Below are positions 27,741-38,880 of a stretch of 64,000 bases of DNA, piece after piece. Under the pieces are notes generated by a model. That model saw nothing but the letters and a program-made list of their open reading frames with translations. It was not told where the DNA came from and ran no database searches. The translations under genes and the position numbers were made by a program. The stretch's first letter is position 1. Every line of letters starts with the position of its first letter. The stretch spans positions 62,001 to 126,000 of the forward strand of contig JAPYMA010000525.1 in assembly GCA_035041965.1 (NCBI GenBank). Direction: 5' to 3'. Source of the DNA: Anisakis pegreffii (Eukaryota > Nematoda > Chromadorea > Rhabditida > Anisakidae).

Positions 27741-30236
27741 ATAGTTGAGATGTTTGCATTTCAAACTCATCACTCGTAGATTTTATCGCATACAGTCTAA
27801 CTGTTTCTTATCCATTTATACGTGTGTCTGGTTTGTCATAGAAATTCACATCGTAATTAATCAGCAGGTGATGGTTGTTCACCAAAAACGGCATTTTGCA
27901 TTGCCACCAAAACTGATACTTCCGCAGGAATGTTCCAGCTTCAGTGTCTCACTCTCAGCTTTTCTGCATTAATATTGCTCTCACTAATGCATGTGTGAAT
28001 TACGTTACATCTATATTGTACTTGCTATGAATGCTTTCTCCTTTTCACATGGTCATTTTAGACACACAGCAATATCCCGTATAATTGTGTTCTTACGGAA
28101 CGTCGAAGTTGATTTGATTAACATTTTGTGTGCTATACTCATATCGAAATCAACTGAAAATAACGCTCTCCGGAGTAACACGAATACGCCGCCACTTCAT
28201 AACGATTGATGATTCGTTTAATTGACTCTTTAGCCATGTTTTTATTATTATTTATATGAGTGTATAAAAATTACTACCGTAAATGGTGCATAGAATGTTT
28301 TAGAATCGATTACTCGGCTTAGTTAAGTGTTAATTATACACATCTATTGATCATCGCTTTTATACCTTTCCCCTACATCACTTAGCAACTTAGTTCATCT
28401 AAACATTGGGCAGTGAGTAGCCGAACTGTTGAAATGTACCAACTGCACTAGGCGGGATATTGCTGTTTGTTATAAACTACGTAAAAAGCAAAGGCTTTTC
28501 GACGCAACTGTATCCACTTTTCTGTTTCACTAACCGTTCCTGTCAAAAGTTGTCGGCAATCGTATTTTAATGTTCAAAAAGTTTACTGCTTATTTGTGTT
28601 AGGTTCGATTTGTACTTTCGACGTCGTTTGGCCCGGCGGTGTGCAGTTGAAGTGATCGTTAGTCTTGAAATGATTGTTGAGAAAATGATTTTTTTCGCTG
28701 CTATAAGCATTTAATAACTAAACATGTAGTTTAAAGTTGGTCATCTGTGAACACTTTCGATGTGCTGCATAAGTATTAGATTTGCACACCGGGTGCGATC
28801 GATCCTTCGTTTGGAGTGTAACGGCGAGGTACGGAAGAGACATTTGATATTCATCCAACGGCATTCACATTCTCTGCAATTGTGGTATGAGTTGTGATTC
28901 CTTAATTGATGTGGTGATATTACTAATTATAATTGTGATTTTTTTCTTGATCTGTGCTTACTGTATATATTATATGTACCGTCTTTGTTGTGTGCAATCA
29001 ATTGAAATTCGCAAATTAAATAAATCTTGATTGTGTGATAATAAGTGACCATAATAATGGTACTAACAACGAGAATGATGGTCGTGATAGTAATAATAAT
29101 AGTAGGAATAACAGTAATGGTAACAGCTATTATATTCGGATTGAGAAATTTTTCGATCAAAACGTGAATAGAGACCCGATCAGTGATGTGCTCAATCAAC
29201 TGAGTGTTTCGCAAATCAGGAAAGAATTAGCCAAATGGCAAATTGTAAAAAAAGCTCGTCGGAATTTACATTCTTCGCAAGCGTGAAGATATTGCTTGAT
29301 GGGGTGGTTCTTTCATTGACCGGAATTTTCAAAATAATTTATAGTCGATGTCTTCGTTAAGGATGCCTCCGGCTTTAGTTCCATGATTGCCCAATCGGCC
29401 GAAACTGAGTATCCTTCACCAGTTCCAAACATATTCAAAAGGCACCACTGTTTACAAATATCTCGATGGGATCATTTTCCAGTTTGAGTTATCCGAAATG
29501 CTGATCGATTACCCAACAGACATAATGTTTGAAGCGAAAATACGCTTGTTGTAAACGCTCCTCATGAAGTTATTATAATCAAGGGAGAAGATGATGAAGT
29601 GAACGTCACTTCCATTTGTTCAAACTGATTCAATATTATTAGATTAGTAAAACATTATTTAACGAAATTGGCCGTTTATTCAAAGCAACCAAAATGTTTC
29701 ATTGCTGAATAACGTGCGAGCTACACACGATTCTAGCTTCCTCAGTTGCCGTAGTAACGTGACTGAACTGCTGCATTCACTACCAGTCACAATATTAATA
29801 CATGTGCATTGCAGAAGAAATGCTGCGTACACACCAACTGAGTAGTCGACTGATGTTGAAAGGTTTATTTGCTGAGAAGTTTATCTGCAAAATGTGTATG
29901 CTTTTTATTCAGTCGTTACATAATTAGCGCATAACTACTCGTTAAAATCTTGTGCTGTGTTCTTTAGTGTTCATCGCAGATGATTAGCTATTCAATGCGT
30001 GAAAACGTGATATACTGTTATAGTTTTTTGCTGTTTGAATTCGGCGATTATATATCGAAAATGATCTTGGGATCATTTGAATTAATATGAAAAGGGAACT
30101 CTTAATGTGTCCAGATGTTTTTCTCTGCAATTAGTCTCTGAATGTCTGTAATTGAATGGACTGGTATATCACACGTTCAGAATTCAAGGTAGCACAAAAT
30201 GAACTGGTAAAAGCTTTGTTTATTTTTCTCAGATCA
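27741..30236. other. Intergenic region between CRYL1 and IFT57
   Basis: AT-rich. A run of AAT-type triplets at about 29035-29125 makes an Asn-rich frame (29035-29286) whose end, FFDQNVNRDPISDVLNQLSV, looks protein-like but joins to nothing. A broken coding-like segment follows at 29344-29628 (listed separately). The TTTTTCTCAG before the IFT57 start at 30237 is a probable spliced-leader acceptor. Confidence 0.35.
29344..29628 (+). pseudogene. Frameshifted coding-like remnant, unknown protein
   Basis: Successive open frames look protein-like but shift: first KDASGFSSMIAQSAETEYPS (stop at 29485-29487), then in another frame TVYKYLDGIIFQFELSEMLI (stop at 29552-29554), then back in the first frame VNAPHEVIIIKGEDDEVNV (stop at 29626-29628). 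Compensating shifts within 285 bp suggest a decayed or retroposed gene. Alternatively a CCAG acceptor near 29482 could make it part of a spliced gene I failed to assemble. The family is not recognised. Confidence 0.3.
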
Positions 30237-33200
30237 ATGGATGAAGAGGAAAAGGAGGTAAAGGATGAAGAAGCATCCGTAGCCGTGCGAGGTCCTGGCT
30301 CTCAGTACTCGCTGTATATGATGAACGAAGAGCTGATCGACAAATTGAAACTATTGAATTACGAACAAGAATACGTTTCAATTTCATCTAGTCATCGTCC
30401 AATTTCTAGGTTCGAAACTATACTCTTGCTACAATGTCATCCAGAACAATTGCTGCAACGCACAACTTTTGTTAAACGTCACCAAATGAGTAACCGTTAT
30501 TCATCAATTTTCTCGAACCCATCTGTAATTGTTCTTGCAAAATATGGAAATTTATGAATTATTATCGCCATTCCATCAATTTCGTACAATTTTTTCGAAT
30601 CAAGATATAATCGCTATTGCCCTCATCAATTTATTCCACGATTTCAGCATTTGAGCACAACTTTAAGTGTACCTCATACGCGATCGATATGAAACTTGTA
30701 GCGGATTTTACCGACAAAAGTTCGGTCGGTAAAATCCAATGAATTTCGGTCGGAATTCCGAACGTCGGAATGTTGAAAAGTCGATTCGGTCGAATTCCGA
30801 CCGAACTGAATTTCGTTCGGATGCCATCGCTAATTCATAACCACTATTGATTGTATCATTCTTATAATGTTCGATTTCTCTGAACTTTAAAGAAGTCGGA
30901 TGTTAAGTTCATCATTGTTTATTTTTGCAAGTGCTCTTATAGGCATTATTTTGTTGAAAGCGATAATGTCGGTGAGCAATTTTATTTATTCACAACGTTA
31001 TGTGGTTGGCTCATGCAAAAAGCAATTAATCCGAATTTCACGATGCCACAAGAGGTGCTTATGTTGAACAGCTTGTGAATATTCATTTTGTATTGAATCA
31101 TTTTCAATGGATGCACTTTTTTCCTTACATCCAAATCAAAACGCTATTCATCGTTTCATTTCAGTTTGATGACCCAAACGCAACTATATCGAATATACTT
31201 TGCGAATTACGTAACAAGCAAGTACCCGTAGGTTTTCCACCCAATAAACTGAAATCAGGTTCTGGAGAGCAGTGCCTTTATGTGCTTGATCAGCTGAGTG
31301 ATCTTGCTCTTGTTTCTAAAACATTTACATGGTGTAGGTAAGTACTTCTGTTTTTTTACTAATGTTATTTACATGTTTCTTTTCCTCTTCATTCAACAAC
31401 CTTTGGCATAATTTTCTTGACGTTTTCATCTGAGCGTTTGATAAATTTTCACATATCATTTTCAAACTTGCTAACAGTCCTACATTTCTTTTCATAATTT
31501 CTACGCATAACTATCTTGCGTTACTGTTTTCTTGTTCAAGATCACCATTTGAAGTTTCACAGTTGTCGCATGGGAAAAACATCAGCGACAAGCTTTTCAT
31601 TTGATGTTACTTTCGACTGTGGGCGTATATAGAAGTGAGTTTGTTTGAATTTTGAGCTTTTAGAGCTGAACCAGTCGCAGAAGATGATGAAGAAATCGAT
31701 GTTGGTGTTGATGAAGCTGAGATAACTGCAGAACAAGTTGGCTGTTGGCTTCAGTTTTTATCGCTCATTCATTCATTAAAAATCTTTTCACATTGTTTGT
31801 ACATAAACATGTAAATGACAAACATAAAATTATTACGATAGCGGAAAGCCGTGACATTGCAGAGGGCAGAGTAATAGTATCTGTTACGCCTGCCTTGTCT
31901 GTACAATTTCAGAAAAGGAGGGCACACATCCTCACTTTCACCTTCCCTTTACACTCACAAGTATTTCATATCAGTTGCTGATGAACTAAAATTAACCATA
32001 CATTGAGAATTCGTGTTCCATGATCATCCGTTGTTACCTTCTATTCGTTTTCAGTAGAATTTCGAAATGACCGTCATTTGTGACGTATTTTAGTTCGATG
32101 AAGAGTTGGACGTGACAGCTGCTGATGATGATGACAATGGAATTCTTATGGATCTGCAGTCAGCTCCAATCCTAGGAGTCGATTCAGATGAACCGAAAGT
32201 ATCAGTTGACCATATAATTACAATGATTGCTTTCTGTATGAGGAGATAAAGATTTCCACGTTCTGCATTGATTACTTGCAGGAGCAGCCAATCGAAAGCA
32301 TACTTCACAGCGAAACAAATTCAAATTCTTGGAAACTTGAAGTAGAACGGATGGCACCACAGCTTAAAATCACGATACGTCAAGATGCAAAGGTCGCATA
32401 CTGCTACTATCTCCTTTGAATTGATTTCGTTTTTTGTTCGTTAACTGAAAGAATTTCGGATCGTGTTCGGGATTGTTTCTTCTTTAGCCTCGCGCGTTTT
32501 GTATACAGACACGGGGGTGTAAATACTTTCATATGAAGTCTAATTTGATAGGAGCTCATATTGTTTTGAATCAAATGTTGTTGTATAATAGTGAAAATTT
32601 TCTTGTTTCCACATACACTATATTACACTTGTGACGATCAATTGCGTTCATGTGAAAATCAGTTTGCTTCAGGATTGGCGAATGCATCTTGAACAAATGC
32701 GAACGCATCGCAATTGTGTTAGTGATTTGATGAATGAGACATGGCCGTCAATCGACAATCTCTCGAAGGATCTAGAAAAAAGTCTTGAGCGCATCAATAC
32801 ACGGTAAAAATACCTCCTTTTTCAAAAACTTTTCCCAAACTGAACTCCATAACAATTCTCGTAAACTTTGCCCGTTATTTGAATGTTGTTGAATTTTGAG
32901 CACATATGATAGATACACCGTCCTCTGAAATGCTTAACGAAACTTTAACATCTACATTCATTTGCATTTGAGCAGATTTCTCGATAAGTTGATGGATTCT
33001 TTGGTAGTCTGAATGAATAGATTTTTGTTGAATTCCTTCTGAATGAATTTGATTAAGTGAGAAACATCTGAACAATCAATTGGATAGTTTATTGAATCAA
33101 CTCCGTGCTGCACAAGATAAGATGGCTGAATCGAAGGAAAGGTACAAGTAAGTGGAACTTCAAGACTAAATGTTGTTTTCGTAGAGTGCAATAACCGAAG

Positions 33201-33795
33201 AACGAAATGATTGGTATTGTGCAAAAGTGAACGCTCAAAAAAGTTCCCATCTTCCAGAGAGGCAAGTGGTGGCATAACGGAACGAACGCAAAATCTTCAA
33301 AGGATCAGTGACGAAATCGAACAGATCAAGGAGCAGATTGATGAACAAGGACAACGCAACAATGACGGCGGTTTGTATTATCTTTCACCGCTGCACTTTA
33401 AAGACAAAAAAATTAACCCAATTCAAGTGTTCGCCAAACTAGTATGGTATTTGCTCAATTATTCATCTCATGCATGAAGATATTTCATTAAAAATGATTC
33501 CAGCTTCCCACTCCTGTGGTCTTTATTCAAAAAAAAATTCGTTAAAAAATTTTGATTCAGCGAAATGTTTCCGCCTATAAATTCAAGGAAAGCGATGAAT
33601 GAAAGTGACTTTATTTGACGAATGAAGAATGAAACTTTTTCAGCACCAATGGTACGGATCAAACAAGCATTGACAAAACTAGAATCTGATATAACGAAAA
33701 TGGATGTACAAATTGGTGTAATTGAACAATCGCTTCTTCAGTGTCAATTGAAAGATCGTATTGCCTACTCGACCGATTCATATGCAAATTTTTGA
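30237..33795 (+). CDS. IFT57: Intraflagellar transport protein 57 (IFT-B subunit)
   Basis: Peripheral IFT-B subunit needed for anterograde transport in cilia; the C. elegans counterpart is CHE-13, acting in sensory neurons. Ten exons: 30237-30409, 30943-31054, 31165-31337, 31664-31736, 32094-32198, 32282-32392, 32673-32803, 33058-33147, 33258-33370, 33644-33795; every phase closes, 411 codons (410 aa), near the usual 400-430. N-terminal CH-like domain: DKLKLLNYEQEYV, HRPISRHYFVESDNVGEQFY, LCGWLMQKAI and QCLYVLDQLSDLAL. Acidic linker in exons 4-5, then a long coiled coil (about residues 230-400) with WRMHLEQMRTHRN, LEKSLERINTREKHLNNQL and GGITERTQNLQRISDEIEQI. I chose this ATG because it starts the family-like region just after a TTTTTCTCAG acceptor. 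AATAAA lies 150 nt after the stop. Confidence 0.94.
30698..30826. repeat. Inverted TCGG-rich repeat cluster in IFT57 intron 1
   Basis: A perfect 13-bp hairpin (GGATTTTACCGAC at 30703-30715 with its complement at 30725-30737, 9-base loop) is followed by inverted copies of TTCGGTCGGAATTC. It looks like a small foldback element, but no target duplication was recognised. Confidence 0.5.
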
Positions 33796-33945
33796 AGTAT
33801 TCATCTCATTTGTACATACTGCCAATGTAAATTGTAATGTAACGTTCGTTATGACGATCGATCGAGTTTACACTTCTTTTGAGTATGAAACCGAAGTGTT
33901 AATGTCACAATAGGAAAGCTCTTACAGTCTCAGTGCTTAATTTTA

Positions 33946-33951
33946 AATAAA
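33946..33951 (+). terminator. Polyadenylation signal of IFT57
   Basis: AATAAA about 150 nt downstream of the IFT57 stop, before the convergent cysteine-rich gene. Confidence 0.5.
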
Positions 33952-34146
33952 CACAGTGGTTGGGACTTATTCATGGGAGTAATGTGATTGATAAATATTT
34001 GTGTGCGAAACGGTGCTTTTTATTTTACTGATAATCAATATTTATTTCTTCATAATCAATATTCATTTATCCAAATACAAAACGTAATCAACACATATTC
34101 AAATACAAAACAAAATCAGTATGTATTTAAATAAAAAATAACAATA

Positions 34147-34152
34147 TTTATT
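34147..34152 (-). terminator. Polyadenylation signal of the cysteine-rich gene
   Basis: TTTATT on the plus strand (AATAAA on the minus) about 75 nt past the stop codon at 34225; about 200 bp from the IFT57 signal on the opposite strand. Confidence 0.4.
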
Positions 34153-34224
34153 TAAACACAAAATGAATTGTTCATTTGTTGCATTGGTTCATATGCGTAC
34201 TCGTTGAGTTATTTGGGTTGTACC

Positions 34225-37059
34225 TTACTTATAGATCTGAATACGCGGACAAAAATTGAACAGTCGCCTGAAATTGATATGAAGGTACCGACACTCTGCT
34301 TAACAACAATTTGATGAAGGCAGAAAAATATTGAGAATGCGAACAAACGGGAAGCATAAAATAGAATGGCAACTAGTGAATTTTTCAAAAAATGAATGAA
34401 GAATCATAGTTTCACGTTGGTCAGAACTGTTTTCGCAGAGGGTTGGGTCAGGTGAGCTCGAGCTCTGGGATCCTCGAAGGCAGGGGTAGGGTCGAGGACC
34501 GTCGAACTCCAAGGTTCCTGATCCAACCTTAGCTTCTCAAATATAACAGTTGAATAGACACACAAAGAGATTTTGGTTGATTTAATATGATCTTGATTTA
34601 TTCCGTAAAATCAGATAATGATGAAAAAAACATACGAAATTCCAGATGCGGCAACACATTGGCAGAATCGTTGGAACCCGGCTGTATCGATGCCATTCTG
34701 TATTCCACATTGCTTTATCATTTGTATGAACTCATTCTCCGGCGGTAAAATTAACTGACATCTGAAGAAGAGCAAACTGCTTGCTTATGTTATTGGCATT
34801 GTTTCGTTCGCTGTTCGTGTATTTGAAAAGGAATGACCACTGTTCAAGGCTGTTTTGTGTGCACTATCAATTCTTCGCTGACAGATTTCACAAAAATAAC
34901 TCGAAAAAATGCTGCATTCAAAATGAAGACGAATGATTAATAGCAGTAAATCAAAATGATACGAAAAGTCAGTTCATGCAAAAGAATTGTCATGCAATCT
35001 TGAAAGAATTGTTTCGATCGCTCTCACTCGTTGGTTTATCATTGTACTAGTGACGTCAGAAATGACAATGATTAATCATTTTCGGATACTTTCGAAAATA
35101 CTTATCATCCAAAATACGTCTACTGTTTTTCAATGCAAGTACAGTTTTTGCTGTAACTAATTCATAAGGCATCCACTAGTCAGCACTTTATCGTCAAAAT
35201 CACCTATTTTCGAAATGTTCAAAATTTCGAAAAAAAGTAGTTGTTCTGATATTTTGAAAGAATTCAATCTGTGTTCTTCATGAAGAGCATGAGCATAGAT
35301 GTGTGTGAAGCTGACGTGAAAATATGAGAAATATGAAAACAGCATTTAAAAAGACATGAAATTTGCACTTTGTTTATGTTCTGATTGACGTTTAGGTCTG
35401 AAAAAAATTCTTTAAACTTCGGAATTCAATGGAAGCCGATCGTTTCAATTCATCATGGTGATACTGTTTGAACAACCGAATTCTGATTCATTCTAAGGAC
35501 ATGTTGACAATTTAGCGAATGTATCACTCATAAACAACAAAAAGATTTAAGAAAACATAAATCATAATATTGACAGTTTTCGGTGGAGATGACGAATTGG
35601 AAAGGGAATGTTTATTTTACGGTAAACGAATGAAATAATCAGAGAACCAAAAATCGCGCTCGTGAATATTGTCGCAAAAATACTCACGTATTTGTATCAT
35701 GCATGCAGCCACCGCTCGATTTGTTCATACATTTCCGCATGCAACTCACCACTTTTTTACCTCCACTAACTAAACCACCCATAGACTCAGCTGTGATTCC
35801 TGTAAGATTCTACTTTTAGCCGCATTCGATTAATGTTCATCTAAAATTTATGCAAATATCCAACAGCAACAAATAATATTATTTCAACAAATGACTTCAT
35901 TTCAAATCATTAATGTACACTGCTATTTTTTGTTGTTATCACAAAAAAAGCATGCACCTCATTATTTTCGCCAACTAGTCAATGATACAATTCAATCATT
36001 CAAACTACACCATCAAGAACTACGACAAAAGATCGCACCTGCTCTATTCGCAACTTTTCTCAACTCTGCCATAAATGCTATCTTCATTCCAGCATCGTAA
36101 TGTTTTTCAACCATTCTCGCTTGTCCATTTGTACAACTGCAACATTTTACGTAAATATTAGTGTCGGGTCGAATGTGTCTCAATTGGTCTCATTTAATTA
36201 AGTTCAGTGTGTCATTACTACTGGAATGATCACATGCTTTATGAATGCAAATTGTTTTAAAAGGATTGCGCATCTCTTCTAAGCGGAACTAAGCTGATGA
36301 AATTATATGACGAATTTGGTAAAGTGCGATTGAAGTTCTAGCAACATAATTTGGTAACATCTCTTTTTATCCATCCAAAGAGATGAAATGCATCAGGTGA
36401 AAGCAATTCATGACTTGTGGATGTCATCTGCACGAGGAAATAGTAATCTTCAGAAGAATTAACTCACGCCCTCCGATTAAGCATTATCCGCCAGACGCAA
36501 TTAGCTGTGTTTCGAACACTTGGTTCAAATGATGTGATACAGTTTCGAATCAGGCCAAAATTCGCACCCAATGCTGCGATACGATTCTGAAAAGTCATCG
36601 TTTATCAGCTCAGTTAGTAACATCTATCTGAAACAACCTTTCCTTCTCAATGCACCATATCAATCATGAACGTCATCAACTGCTCCTCTGAGAAATTCAT
36701 TTTGTTTATGAAGTTCGTTTCAATCACTAATGATTCATGGATAGATGATCTTTTTCTTCAGCATAAAATTATATAGCCCTCTCTAAAAACCGCTTCAAAT
36801 ACAGCGATTGAAGTTCTAGCGACATAAATAAGAACAGATAATAGAAATTCATAACGAGGACCGTCGAATGATGATGAAATATCGAATTGTAAATTGTGCA
36901 AAACAATACCTGACAATGATCAATGCATGGCATAAAATTTTTGTAATACTGATTTATGCATGAATCAGCTTCACTGCAGAAACAATTTCTGATCATTTCA
37001 GCGCGACATGTGCTCACAACGAACAACAAGCTTGTGAGAAGTATATTCGTGTATTGCAT
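34225..37059 (-). CDS. Secreted cysteine-rich protein, nematode-type, unknown function
   Basis: Six exons on the minus strand: 37059-36910, 36586-36468, 36136-36039, 35799-35688, 34761-34636, 34267-34225. All five junctions keep frame, giving 216 codons (215 aa). The start MQYTNILLTSLLFVVSTCRA is a clear signal peptide. The mature part has 16 cysteines, an even number suggesting disulfides: FCSEADSC and MPCIDHCQ in exon 1; NFGLIRNCITSF and ANCVWRIMLNRRACTNGQA across exons 2-3; SCMRKCMNKSSGGCMHDTNTC across exons 4-5; then FCQCVAASG and a short tail with NFCPR. No membrane segment follows the signal peptide, so it is probably secreted. I do not recognise the family; the pattern recalls nematode-restricted secreted proteins. 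The first in-frame ATG gives a good signal peptide. Confidence 0.8.
34441..34528. other. G/C-rich structured element in intron 5 of the cysteine-rich gene
   Basis: An 88-bp G/C-rich island in AT-rich DNA. The ends GGTTGGGTCAGG (34441-34452) and CCTGATCCAACC (34517-34528) pair with one G-U-compatible mismatch. Inside, GGATCCTCGA (34468-34477) pairs imperfectly with GTCGAGGACC (34491-34500). GAGCTCGAGCTC inside is self-complementary. It lies between the last two exons (34268-34635). It could be a structured RNA or a small foldback element. Confidence 0.45.
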
Positions 37060-37998
37060 TGCTTCTAGCAATTAGGTACTAGCAGATGAACTGAAACTAT
37101 TCGAATGAACACACTATACGAAGCGAGAAGCGCAACTTTACATAAACTTTCAACTATTGTATCACTAAAAATATGATGTAACAGCTCACAAAATTTGGAA
37201 ATTGAGAATTCTGAACGATAGAAATTATTATGAAATTTGAAAATTCATGTGGATTCACAACCGGTCAAACATGCTGTGACACTGCAACTGGAAATACTGA
37301 TATGATATGACGACAGATCTTACCACAAGGCACTGCTTTGTTGAGGTTTGTTCGGCAAACGAACTTTTATAGAGACACATTGTTGGGTGTGACATCATGG
37401 AACGGGTTCAGCATTCAACACGGCACCATCTTCGCTGTTCATCGAATTCATTGATGAAAAATCAAGATGATGTGTTCCGTTCACCCTATTCTTGTAAGAT
37501 CTCGTTTTATGACCACAGTTCACTGCAGTGGTTTGTTCGTTTCCAGAATTGATCGTAAACCGAAACACACTTCTCCGTAGTAATCACCGAAAATCGCATC
37601 AATTCGTTCCAATCGATCCAATTTTTGCAGTGCGGATTTTTCTGGGTAACTTAGAATATCCATTCATTTAGAGGCTGTTCTTAATGTTCACAGCTTTATG
37701 GAGAAGTGAGTAGAAAAGTCCGCACAGAATTAGAATCGTTTCTTTATGTAATTTCTGGAATGATGTTTCAAGAGCTTGCCTCACACCCAGCCTTCAGCAC
37801 CATTGCAATTCCATCACTAGAACCTGTTGCAATTCATTAGTCTGAGGCTGTACTTCTTTCCTCACTGAGGACTCAACTGAGGAAATCTGGTCGCCAACCA
37901 CTTTCAGTTCCGGATTGATGAAATATTAAACGATCCCTCTTCTATTTTTGCAGAGATCTCAAACACTTTTTCATGAACACAGTTTCCTTCCATTAGAG
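37060..37998. other. Upstream of the cysteine-rich gene, with minus-strand coding-like fragments
   Basis: On the minus strand 37663-37520 is a 47-aa frame starting MDILSYPEKSALQKLDRLER whose codons show a purine-first bias, and about 37993-37800 holds MEGNCVHEKVFEISAKIEEG followed, after a frame change, by VVGDQISSVESSVRKEV. They could be exons of an unassembled gene or a decayed one. The family is unknown. The hAT copy at 37999 abuts the second fragment. Confidence 0.25.
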
Positions 37999-38880
37999 CA
38001 GTGGTTTTCGGGTGAAAGTACCCATTTTGGGCATTTTGGAGGTGTCAAAGGGTAATGGAGGAGGTCGGGAAATTCACATCTCGCGCAGTCGTTATGTTAC
38101 GATAGAATGACATTGTGATGGTGTTTTTTAACTCGGATATATAAATGAGGTTACTTGATGGCAACACTCTTCATTCTCCCATTTTCTATCTATCATTAGC
38201 TCGTCCGAGCCTAACTGGGTTCATTTTTTACTGTTCTAACAGGGTTTTCATTCTTTTTCTTGCTGTTACAATCGCTCTCACGGCTTCTATCACCAAAAGT
38301 GTTCTCTTCCGCTAATTTCTCATTCATTTCACTCAACAATCAAAGTCAAATTCTCATTCCATCAAATACACTCTGTAACTGATCATTTGACTGTCGAATG
38401 TTGTTCAGCAATAATATTCGATTGCTGTATCGTTGATTTCGGCTGTCAACACTCGTCAACGTATTCAGTAAATAGTATATGCGACTGAATGAGAAATTGA
38501 TTCTAACTGTGGAATGAAATGAGACGAAGTGAATGAGAAAAACATATTAAGAGAACGGTATTCGCATGTATTAGCTATGAGAGTGAATACAACACGTCTG
38601 AAAAGAATGAGAATCCATCTGAATTAGTTTGAAGTGAGCGTGTCGTGGACAATAGCTTTTCATGCAATCAGAGTTGACTGCAGTAATGAGCAACACAACG
38701 GTCTAGGACACTAATTTCTTTCACGCCGCTGAGAAATTTCCGGACCCCTTCTCCGTTTGTTCCTGACGTTATGTGTGGAGATAGTAGGTTCTTATATCAG
38801 GGGTAAGGGATCAACAGTGGCGTGCTAGATCATCAAAAGGGGTAATGGAGCACCCGAATGTGGGAACCACTGCACTAGAG
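37991..38880 (+). mobile_element. hAT-type non-autonomous DNA transposon, copy 2
   Basis: An 874-bp element (37999-38872) aligning with the copy at 876-1679 in the same orientation. Left end CAGTGGTTTTCGGG; right end read inwards CAGTGGTTCCCACA. Flanking 8-mers CATTAGAG (37991-37998) and CACTAGAG (38873-38880) differ at one base, consistent with an aged target duplication. It carries about 100 bp near 38668-38770 that copy 1 lacks. No transposase frame is seen. Confidence 0.82.

Noticed and set aside
35891..36100. 69-aa plus-strand frame
   Set aside because: It lies opposite exon 3 of the cysteine-rich gene, whose exon phases are consistent.
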